This document shows positions 1-5,064 of a stretch of 10,649 bases of DNA, piece by piece. A model generated the notes under the pieces. It worked only from the letters and a program-made list of their open reading frames with translations, was not told the DNA's origin and searched no databases. The number at the start of each line of letters is the position of its first letter. Within the stretch, counting starts at the first letter, position 1. Both the position numbers and the translations under genes were made by a program. Origin of the DNA: JAJTFW01 sp031421935 (GTDB lineage: Bacteria; Bacteroidota; Bacteroidia; AKYH767-A; OLB10); contig JANOPQ010000202.1 of NCBI GenBank assembly GCA_031421935.1, positions 1 through 10,649 of the forward strand, written 5' to 3'.

Positions 1-34
1 AAGTGCTTTTTTGCTTTGAAACCATTTACAAATC

Positions 35-70
35 TGCAAGAAATCTAATTATTTTTTTCGTTTTCTTGCA
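35..70. repeat. Inverted repeat, 9-base perfect arms
   Basis: TGCAAGAAA at 35-43 is the exact reverse complement of TTTCTTGCA at 62-70. One further A-T pair (44 with 61) is possible around a T-rich loop. It could be a transcription-end hairpin of an unseen upstream gene or a protein-binding site. In DNA this AT-rich, chance is a real alternative. Confidence 0.4.
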
Positions 71-233
71 ATTTTTATACATATTTTTTCAACACATCTA
101 ATTGCTTTATAATGCTTTAGTTGCTTTTTAAGGGCTGACTACATATTAAATTATCGAATGTCTTAAGATTTATAGAATGTAAGTCGGCATTCCACAAGTC
201 TATTCATTGTTGCATGGTAATAATCGTGGTTTC

Positions 234-258
234 ACTTTCTTTTCACGTAAAAGAAAGT
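234..258. repeat. Perfect 10-base hairpin
   Basis: ACTTTCTTTT (234-243) and AAAAGAAAGT (249-258) are exact reverse complements around a five-base CACGT loop. Neither strand has a T-run directly after the stem, so it is not a textbook intrinsic terminator. It could be a bidirectional terminator of the weak type, a dispersed intergenic hairpin or a binding site. Confidence 0.55.
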
Positions 259-492
259 AACAAGTAAAATAGGACTAGAATCTTAATTTAAAACTAAAAT
301 TTATATAATTGATGTCCGAAGAACCAAATCAACCTAATTTATATAATATATTCAGTATAAGTCAGTGTGAGTGCTAAACTCGGAAAAAATATAATTATAA
401 TTTTGAACTATTTAATACTTATGAATGATATTATATCCTAAATAGCTAGAATTATCTTTTTGCCTTGATTTTGATGGTCTTTGCTCTGTCGA

Positions 493-524
493 TTTGACTT
501 TCCCTCTTCATTGTGCTATCTTAG
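493..524 (+). promoter_or_regulatory. Promoter of the HU-CCDC81/SPOR gene
   Basis: A -33 type TTTG (493-496) is followed after 20 bases by TATCTTAG (517-524), which matches the Bacteroidota -7 consensus TAnnTTTG at all but one position. Transcription would begin around 529-532, giving a leader of roughly 12-15 bases before the TTG start at 544. This is the best-spaced promoter in the window. Confidence 0.5.
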
Positions 525-543
525 CACCTTCAGAAGATAAAAA

Positions 544-1587
544 TTGCGTATTCCTCTATATATCAGTGAGTTATTGTATGTCAGTGATTGTGTAATCATT
601 CCTGGCTTGGGTGGATTCGTGGCCAATAGTCGTTCTGCATTTTTAAATCCAGCTCAGCATACTTTTAATCCTCCCGTTCGCCGAATTGCATTTAATGCGA
701 GTTTGCGTACCAACGATGGACTTTTAGCAAATTATATTTCTCGTCGCGAAGGAATTACTTACGGTGATGCAGTAACTAAAATCAAGTATTTTGTTGATGA
801 TGTGATTTCCCGATTGCAATCGGATGAATCAGTTCAATTTGAAAAAATTGGAGCGATGAATTTCGATAATGAAAGCCGAATTCAATTTGAGCCGGATACT
901 ACGGAGAATTATTCCCTCGATGCGTTTGGATTAACTACTATTCATTCACCTGCCATCAAAAGAGATGCTGGTGCAAAAGTGAAGACGTTAAAAGTAGCTG
1001 GTGAAAAGAAATCATGGCAAGCATGGCGTTTGTTGGAGTTGATTCCAGCAGCAGCCGTTTTTGCATTGCTAGTATTCAATCCAAAAGTAATTCAAACATT
1101 AAATACCGGATTAGCACAAATTCTTCCACTCAATGAAATTTATCAGGGTCCTGAAGTAAAATATTCAGGAGTGAATGATTCGCAAGTTGCTCCTTTTGAA
1201 AATGCTCCTGTTGTCGAAGAAAATGTTTTACCAGTAGTTGTTGATTCGAATCCAGAAGTGATTCCTGTTCAAGAAGCAGAATTAACTCCTGTTGATTCTA
1301 CCCACGTTGCTCCTGCAGTGAAAGAAGTGGAGGCAGTGGCCGAAACTAAAGAAAGTTCTACACGTTCATTTTATGTGGTAGGAGGGTGTTTTCGCTTAGA
1401 GGAAAATGCCAAAAATTTAATAGCAGAAGCTGATTTATTAGGATTCGATGCAAGTATCATTGGTCAAAATGATCAAGGCTTGTATATCGTGAGTCTTTAC
1501 TCTTCGAATAGTTTGTCTAAAGTGCAAGCCGAACTCAATACTATTAAAGTTGAGTTTGAGAAGAATGCATGGGTTTTGGTGAAGTAA
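544..1587 (+). CDS. HU-CCDC81 and SPOR domain protein, single membrane span
   Basis: Residues 1 to about 130 resemble the paired HU-like CCDC81 domains found in Bacteroidota; the opening YISELLY...CVIIPGLGGF and NDGLLANYI are characteristic. One hydrophobic segment lies at about 163-179. A low-complexity Pro/Val/Glu linker (about 205-270) leads to a C-terminal SPOR domain (about 275-346), a fold that binds denuded septal peptidoglycan. The order implies a cytoplasmic HU-like part and a periplasmic SPOR part, possibly linking nucleoid or cytoplasmic partners to the division site. That role is inference. The start is TTG: an in-frame TAA at 538-540 lies two codons upstream, and the family homology begins within a few residues, so no ATG start fits. 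Domain identity is confident; exact function is unknown. Confidence 0.88.
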   Translation: MRIPLYISELLYVSDCVIIPGLGGFVANSRSAFLNPAQHTFNPPVRRIAFNASLRTNDGLLANYISRREGITYGDAVTKIKYFVDDVISRLQSDESVQFEKIGAMNFDNESRIQFEPDTTENYSLDAFGLTTIHSPAIKRDAGAKVKTLKVAGEKKSWQAWRLLELIPAAAVFALLVFNPKVIQTLNTGLAQILPLNEIYQGPEVKYSGVNDSQVAPFENAPVVEENVLPVVVDSNPEVIPVQEAELTPVDSTHVAPAVKEVEAVAETKESSTRSFYVVGGCFRLEENAKNLIAEADLLGFDASIIGQNDQGLYIVSLYSSNSLSKVQAELNTIKVEFEKNAWVLVK

Positions 1588-1605
1588 TTTTTTTACTTTT
1601 TAAAA

Positions 1606-1618
1606 TGGCATTTTGCCA
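1606..1618 (+). terminator. Weak hairpin after the SPOR gene
   Basis: TGGCA and TGCCA form a five-pair stem with a three-base loop, 18 bases after the stop codon. A T-rich run precedes it rather than follows it, so termination here is only possible. Confidence 0.25.
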
Positions 1619-1754
1619 ATTAAAATCTTATTCCAATTACACCTTTTGTGTTTCGATGTAATTTTTTAATGATGTACTTCAATTAAATATTACCTTTAAT
1701 TCTCTTTGAAAAGATTGAAAGACATGCTTCTTGTGTTCAAATATTTGTCCTTAT

Positions 1755-1789
1755 TTTGTTGTTTTATCCTTCAGCTTTCCTTAAATTAG
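1755..1789 (+). promoter_or_regulatory. Possible promoter of the GNAT/small-protein unit
   Basis: TTTG at 1755-1758 and TAAATTAG at 1782-1789 (one mismatch to TAnnTTTG) are 23 bases apart, at the long end of the usual spacing. The -7 box ends only four bases before the GTG start, so the transcript would be nearly leaderless. Confidence 0.3.
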
Positions 1790-1793
1790 CTGT

Positions 1794-2324
1794 GTGAAAA
1801 ATAAACAGGAAACTGGATTAGACTTCATTGTCGACAAACTTACTAATTCTATTGAGAATATTGTAACTGGAGACAGTTTCGAAACTGAAATTTCAATACT
1901 TACGAACGCAGATTTGAAACTTATTACAAAATCAAATGGATGGGTTTTTAATTGGCGTAGTGAATATAAAGAACCAATAAGGGATGTGTACAAATTGACA
2001 ATTGTAAATAATTCGACGGTCATTCAAGGTCTTATTTGTTTAGAAATTAAAACGGATCATGTATATATGCATTTGGTTGAAAGTGCCCCTTTCAACAAAG
2101 GAAAAAGAAAGGTTTATAGTGGGGTACCTGCAAATCTAGTTGCGTTTGCCTGTAAACTTTCATTTCAGCGCGGACATAAAGGAAATGTTTCTTTTTTATC
2201 TAAATCACTTCTAGTAGAGCATTATGAAAAGTCTCTTGGAGCACTTCATTTCGGTGGTCGAGTAATGATAATTGAAACAGTAGCTGCACTAAAACTCATC
2301 AATAAATATTTTAAAAACCAATAA
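1794..2324 (+). CDS. GNAT-like acetyltransferase, possible toxin
   Basis: The 176-residue protein resembles a group of divergent GNAT-fold proteins in Bacteroidota. The supporting part is the C-terminal half: an ESAPFNKGK segment at about residues 91-99, a helix with VPANLVAFACKLSFQRG, a strand with GNVSFLSKS, then LVEHYEKSLGA and a closing helix AALKLINKYF. This order (acetyl-CoA loop, helix, strand, helix) fits GNAT, although the classical Q/RxxGxG/A loop is not clear. The substrate is unknown. The start is GTG; the next in-frame Met is deep in the protein. The gene is followed after one base by a 58-codon basic-protein gene, an arrangement typical of toxin-antitoxin or toxin-immunity pairs. 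A role as toxin is inference. Confidence 0.65.
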   Translation: MKNKQETGLDFIVDKLTNSIENIVTGDSFETEISILTNADLKLITKSNGWVFNWRSEYKEPIRDVYKLTIVNNSTVIQGLICLEIKTDHVYMHLVESAPFNKGKRKVYSGVPANLVAFACKLSFQRGHKGNVSFLSKSLLVEHYEKSLGALHFGGRVMIIETVAALKLINKYFKNQ

Positions 2325-2325
2325 T

Positions 2326-2502
2326 ATGAAAGCGAAGCAAATCGAATTAGATGTTGACATTATTGGAGGTAATAGTAGCCTAACAAAAGAGGAGGAAGTC
2401 GCATTAAGCATATTTTTTAAAAAGCGGAAAATAAATTCAAAGGCAATTGCTTCAACGCCGAAATCTAAGACCACCAAGCGCTCTAAGTTGCAATTGAAAT
2501 AA
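2326..2502 (+). CDS. Small basic protein, possible antitoxin partner
   Basis: A 58-residue frame starts with ATG one base after the stop of the GNAT-like gene, so translation is probably coupled. The N-terminal half is structured-looking and acidic in places (IELDVDIIGG, then LTKEEEVALSIFFKKR). The last 20 or so residues are rich in Lys, Ser and Thr and look disordered. Short proteins with a LDVDxIGG...LTKEEE pattern next to GNAT-like genes are remembered from other Bacteroidota, but no database was searched. No DNA-binding motif is recognisable. The tight spacing, fixed partner and small size suggest an antitoxin or accessory protein. Another function, or a chaperone-like partner of the acetyltransferase, remains possible. 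Confidence 0.65.
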   Translation: MKAKQIELDVDIIGGNSSLTKEEEVALSIFFKKRKINSKAIASTPKSKTTKRSKLQLK

Positions 2503-2577
2503 TGTGTTGGAGTAACATTTTCTGCTTCAGCCTTGACCTGCAAATTTATTGTATTAGGTATAATTTTTACTTGCCGA

Positions 2578-2592
2578 GCATTTTCAAAATGC
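2578..2592. repeat. Short palindrome after the small-protein gene
   Basis: GCATTTT and AAAATGC are exact reverse complements around a single C. As RNA it would form about six pairs with a three-base loop. It lies 75 bases after the small gene and 64 before the DUF983 gene, and could help end transcription of the GNAT unit. There is no directly adjoining T-run. Confidence 0.3.
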
Positions 2593-2636
2593 GATAAATA
2601 TCAGTTTTTATTTAATCATTATCTAGGATAATTCAC

Positions 2637-2644
2637 GATCTTTG
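2637..2644 (+). promoter_or_regulatory. Probable -7 box of the DUF983 gene
   Basis: GATCTTTG matches TAnnTTTG except at the first base and is followed by CAGT, the same four bases that follow the boxes before tyrS and the T9SS gene. No clear -33 TTTG was found 17-23 bases upstream. The ATG is 11 bases downstream of the box. Confidence 0.4.
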
Positions 2645-2655
2645 CAGTCTAGATT

Positions 2656-3036
2656 ATGAAATTAATCACCAAAATTTCCAGTTCGTTTCTGCATAAATGT
2701 CCACAGTGTTTGGAAGGCGATTTATTCAAAGATCGTAATCCTTATCATTTGAAGAATATGTCGAAGATGTATTCTCATTGCACCAACTGCGGACTCAATT
2801 TCGAACCTGAGCCTGGCTATTACTATGGTGCCATGTATGTGAGTTATGCATTCACCATCGCAGTTTCTGTAGCTATATTTTTATTTTATTGGGTGCTATT
2901 TTCCGAGTTCGACACACTCACTTTTATTATTGCAAATACGTTAGTCTTAATCGCACTCGCCCCATTCACTTTCCGCACAGCAAGAGCGGTATGGCTCAAT
3001 CTTTTTGTGAAGTATGATGCGGGATTGAAGAAGTGA
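2656..3036 (+). CDS. DUF983 family zinc-ribbon membrane protein
   Basis: The 126-residue protein has two Cys pairs, CPQC (15-18) and CTNC (42-45), forming a likely zinc ribbon, followed by the family hallmark FEPEPGYYYGAMYVSY and two hydrophobic segments at about 63-83 and 88-108. This matches DUF983, a widespread family of unknown function in Bacteroidota and Proteobacteria, and the length is normal. The Cys pairs would sit on one face of the inner membrane next to the first helix. The ATG start is supported by the upstream -7 box and by the CPQC motif lying at the usual distance from the N-terminus. The gene seems monocistronic and is convergent with the hip operon. Confidence 0.85.
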   Translation: MKLITKISSSFLHKCPQCLEGDLFKDRNPYHLKNMSKMYSHCTNCGLNFEPEPGYYYGAMYVSYAFTIAVSVAIFLFYWVLFSEFDTLTFIIANTLVLIALAPFTFRTARAVWLNLFVKYDAGLKK

Positions 3037-3062
3037 TTTGAAAATTATCTGATTTGAAAATT
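3034..3062. repeat. 13-base direct repeat at the DUF983 gene end
   Basis: TGATTTGAAAATT occurs exactly at 3034-3046 and 3050-3062, a 16-base period. The first copy includes the TGA stop codon of the DUF983 gene. A related TTTGAAGATGATTTT continues to the right. It looks like a short degenerate tandem array typical of AT-rich intergenic DNA. Confidence 0.55.
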
Positions 3063-3143
3063 TGAAGATGATTTTATTTGATCCAGCTTGCAGAAGGTAG
3101 GAGCAAAGTTTAGTATTCAAAAATGATCTATTTCATCAATTGA

Positions 3144-3237
3144 AGTAATCCGATTTTATCCGCTTAATCTGCGTCATCCGCGTTCAATATTAAAGGCTTT
3201 ATTTAAGTTATCATCACCATCTTAGTTGATCTGTGGC
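3144..3237 (+). repeat. Intergenic repeat, copy 1
   Basis: The 45 bases at 3144-3188 match 6012-6056 at 40 positions, sharing ATTTTATCCGC and the exact ATCTGCGTCATCCG core. After a 22-base spacer (38 in the other copy), 3211-3237 matches 6095-6121 at 21 of 27 positions, ending in GTGGC. Both copies have the same orientation and lie between convergent genes. It looks like a dispersed non-coding intergenic element of Bacteroidota genomes. No open frame, no strong hairpin and no transposase are associated. Confidence 0.7.
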
Positions 3238-3293
3238 TATTCGAAATAATTCTGTCGCCCGATAAATTAATATTTTAATATGAAATACTTCTA

Positions 3294-4277
3294 TTATCTC
3301 ATTAATTTATTTATCCGAGTTTGATATGCTTGCATATAGTTTCGTTTAATTTGATCACTTAGGAATGAAGCAGCGATAAGCGACGCTACTTGATCCGTTT
3401 TCGATAACATTAATTGCAAAATGGAATGAACTTGTTTTTCTTTCATACCTGCTTTTTCTGCCAATAACTTAAATTGAGTTAGGATGTTACCTTGTGCAAG
3501 TTTTGGAGGCAAGAGTCCTTCTTCTAATGCAAAGTCATTATCGGCAATATGAATACGACTATTCAATAAATCATAAGCAGGACTCAATCGATAATCGCCT
3601 AATGGAGTTTCGATCACCGAAAAATTTTTCACATGCGCATCGCCGTTAGAGAATAAGTAATTGAAGAGTAGAAGTCGAAAAAGTTTAGGTGCTTCCGATT
3701 TATAGGCAGGCAAATACGCTTGCATAATTTCGAATAACTCTAAGTAATTGCCTTTGTATTTGTAATGTTCCCCGTGTGTTTGTGGAGTTCTTCCAGCTAA
3801 TGAGGCAAAATCATCCTGCGCCCACTTACTTCCTTCTTCCTTTACATCAAATCGTTTAGTGATAAAAGCAGGCTCACCATTCGTGAAGAAGATAAGCGCG
3901 TTCTCTGCGGTTTCAATACCATAAACCTGCCGTGCAAGTTGCATCGTTAAATGTTCGTTTGCTGGCATTTGATGCGCATTTTTTCCGATGCTAGGTATAG
4001 GTTTAAGAATGTAAGTTCCTTTTTCACCTTCATCAGCGAGTCTCAGTTTATTTTTCTCCAACAGCACCGAAAATTTCTCCTGTACACCGGATATGGAAGC
4101 ATGTGTTCTATTTTCTAGAAACAACTCATCTGCATCGTCACTCGATGCAGGAGAATTATAAGGGAGAATGTGACTAACCTTATGTCCGTTGAACACACGC
4201 TTCAAACACGAACTGCTATAAGTGTCCCATCCTTCTGCTAAGGTTCCTGGACAGTAAATAATTTCAGAGAGGAGCAC
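3294..4277 (-). CDS. hipT: HipT-like HipA-family serine/threonine kinase toxin
   Basis: The 327-residue protein matches the kinase core of HipA without its N-terminal subdomain, the architecture of HipT in the tripartite HipBST system. Visible motifs are the Gly-rich loop SISGVQEK (61-68), with the Ser-Ile-Ser pattern that is autophosphorylated in E. coli O127 HipT (Ser57/Ser59); the nucleotide-binding TYILKP (88-93), with Lys92; the catalytic loop NGDAHVKN (211-218), with Asp213 and Asn218; and SPAYDLLN, with the metal-binding Asp236. All key residues are present, so it should be active. Known HipA kinases phosphorylate aminoacyl-tRNA synthetases (GltX by HipA, TrpS by HipT); the target here is unknown. 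The start is GTG, 11 bases after the hipS-like stop, and an in-frame TAA lies closely upstream. Last gene of the operon. Confidence 0.9.
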   Translation of the reverse strand: MLLSEIIYCPGTLAEGWDTYSSSCLKRVFNGHKVSHILPYNSPASSDDADELFLENRTHASISGVQEKFSVLLEKNKLRLADEGEKGTYILKPIPSIGKNAHQMPANEHLTMQLARQVYGIETAENALIFFTNGEPAFITKRFDVKEEGSKWAQDDFASLAGRTPQTHGEHYKYKGNYLELFEIMQAYLPAYKSEAPKLFRLLLFNYLFSNGDAHVKNFSVIETPLGDYRLSPAYDLLNSRIHIADNDFALEEGLLPPKLAQGNILTQFKLLAEKAGMKEKQVHSILQLMLSKTDQVASLIAASFLSDQIKRNYMQAYQTRINKLMR

Positions 4278-4288
4278 AGCAGTAGAAT

Positions 4289-4609
4289 TTATTGTTTAAC
4301 GACTCTTACAGCACCAATCGTGTCATACTTTGCTACAGCCATCAGCAAGCTAAAATGATCATCGGCATCAATTCGTTTCTTCTTGCATATAACCTGCTTG
4401 TTCGATCCTTCTGGAAGCATATTAAAAAAGAAAGGGAAGAGATGATCACAATTAAATTCTAGTTTCGTTTTGGGTAACGTGAGACTAATAGCAGGTTTGG
4501 TAACGTCAGCGTGCCATGTTGAGGAATAGGTAAATGTAAAAGATCCATCATCATGCTGTTTCAATGTTCCGGCTTCTTCATCCTTGAATAAAATAGTGGC
4601 CGCTCTCAT
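4289..4609 (-). CDS. hipS: HipS-like protein (HipA N-terminal subdomain), probable antitoxin
   Basis: The 106-residue protein corresponds to the N-terminal subdomain of HipA as a stand-alone chain. Supporting parts are the early AGTL, the loop HLFPFFFNMLPEGSN (56-70), and the end DHFSLLMAVAKYDTIGAV, which in full HipA precedes the kinase core. In E. coli HipBST the separate HipS, not HipB, neutralises the kinase by placing a conserved Trp in its active site. Here the residue after LPEG is Ser69, and the only Trp is Trp32, so the contact may differ. The ATG overlaps the hipB-like stop in an ATGA, giving coupled translation. The normal length, intact ends and overlap argue against this being a broken hipA. 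Confidence 0.87.
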   Translation of the reverse strand: MRAATILFKDEEAGTLKQHDDGSFTFTYSSTWHADVTKPAISLTLPKTKLEFNCDHLFPFFFNMLPEGSNKQVICKKKRIDADDHFSLLMAVAKYDTIGAVRVVKQ

Positions 4610-4824
4610 TTCGATTCATTCAATTTTTTAACCTGTAAATTAATTTCCATCCCGAGCACATCCGCCAATTTTTGCAGCGTGAGTAAAGTAGGGTTGCCTT
4701 TGCCACTTTCTATTTGCTTGAGAGTACGAAGCCCAACACTTGAAAGCTCAGCCAATGTTTCCTGAGTTATCGTTAACATATCCCTCCGTTCCTTCAATTG
4801 TTTTATTAAGTCCTCTTGGTGCAT
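4606..4824 (-). CDS. hipB: HipB-like XRE-family repressor
   Basis: The 72-residue protein is almost entirely an XRE/Cro-type helix-turn-helix. The first HTH helix is TQETLAELS (20-28), the recognition helix GLRTLKQIE (31-39), and SGKGNPTLLTLQKLADVLGM (40-59) completes the five-helix fold. It matches HipB of Hip toxin-antitoxin systems and is first in the operon, the usual order for hipB-hipS-hipT. It should dimerise, bind operators upstream of itself and repress the operon, with HipS and HipT as co-factors. The three similar sites at 4819-4954 are candidate operators, the nearest one covering its own start codon. No Shine-Dalgarno site is seen; a short leader follows the TATATTTG box. Confidence 0.9.
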   Translation of the reverse strand: MHQEDLIKQLKERRDMLTITQETLAELSSVGLRTLKQIESGKGNPTLLTLQKLADVLGMEINLQVKKLNESK

Positions 4825-4832
4825 TATATGGC
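4819..4832. promoter_or_regulatory. Candidate HipB operator 1
   Basis: GTGCATTATATGGC matches operator 3 at 13 of 14 positions. It covers the hipB start codon and the predicted transcription start, where a bound dimer would block initiation. The overlap with coding sequence (4819-4824) makes it less certain than the others. Confidence 0.4.
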
Positions 4833-4843
4833 TCTTATTTAGA

Positions 4844-4851
4844 CAAATATA
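4844..4851 (-). promoter_or_regulatory. -7 promoter box of the hip operon
   Basis: On the minus strand TATATTTG is an exact match to TAnnTTTG. It lies 19 bases before the hipB ATG, which predicts a leader of roughly 12-16 bases. No clear TTTG is seen 17-23 bases upstream; that region leads into operator 2, as expected for a weak, tightly repressed promoter. Confidence 0.55.
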
Positions 4852-4875
4852 CGTCTTTTTTGATTAATGTTTATG

Positions 4876-4899
4876 AATAGTGTATTAAATTGCACTATT
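4876..4899. promoter_or_regulatory. Candidate HipB operator 2 (perfect inverted repeat)
   Basis: AATAGTG (4876-4882) and CACTATT (4893-4899) are exact reverse complements with a ten-base centre, the half-site spacing (about one helical turn plus) expected for a dimeric XRE repressor. It contains GTGTATTAAATTGC (4881-4894), 12 of 14 identical to operator 3. It sits just upstream of the -7 box, where the -33 element would be. Confidence 0.55.
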
Positions 4900-4940
4900 A
4901 GATATATTTATGGAATTTTGCTACAGATATTTGAGTAAAA

Positions 4941-4954
4941 GTGCATTATATTGC
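4941..4954. promoter_or_regulatory. Candidate HipB operator 3
   Basis: GTGCATTATATTGC is the third member of the 14-base set, starting 60 bases from operator 2. It is the farthest from hipB and nearest to the divergent T9SS gene, so it could affect that gene or support DNA looping. Confidence 0.42.
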
Positions 4955-5001
4955 CTATATTATTGATTGAATTATGTCTAGAATTTAATCAAAATGTGCT
5001 T

Positions 5002-5031
5002 TTTGTGAGGCTTAAAAAGGGATAAAGTTTG
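5002..5031 (+). promoter_or_regulatory. Probable promoter of the T9SS cargo gene
   Basis: TTTG at 5002-5005 is followed after 17 bases by TAAAGTTTG (5023-5031), which has one extra base relative to TAnnTTTG and is followed by CAGT as at two other promoters in the window. The ATG is 33 bases downstream. Confidence 0.4.
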
Positions 5032-5064
5032 CAGTATTTAAGCGAAATGCTCTAATTTAGTGAT

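Larger units (their letters stand above)
1..543. other. AT-rich non-coding leader region
   Basis: No convincing coding region was found on either strand in this stretch. It is very AT-rich. It contains two inverted repeats (35-70 and 234-258), several copies of the word TGCTTT in the first 130 bases, and a promoter for the downstream gene near its right end. Its left part could be the trailing region of a gene lying outside the window. No tRNA cloverleaf or conserved non-coding RNA was recognised by eye. Confidence 0.6.

Noticed and set aside
1781..2543. Minus-strand open frames opposite the GNAT and small-protein genes
   Set aside because: They are antisense shadows. The plus-strand frames have family resemblance and consistent spacing, and the minus-strand products show no known features.
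3144..3237. CRISPR repeat or attachment site
   Set aside because: Only two imperfect copies nearly 3 kb apart, with no spacers, no integrase and no tRNA nearby.
3261..3285. Hairpin terminator after hipT
   Set aside because: The symmetry is made only of A and T, as expected by chance in such DNA, so no terminator was called.
3294..4609. hipS-like and hipT-like genes as one frameshifted hipA
   Set aside because: Both proteins have normal stand-alone lengths and complete motifs. The hipS start overlaps the hipB stop in ATGA, and the kinase frame has its own stop upstream and a start 11 bases after hipS, as in known HipBST operons.
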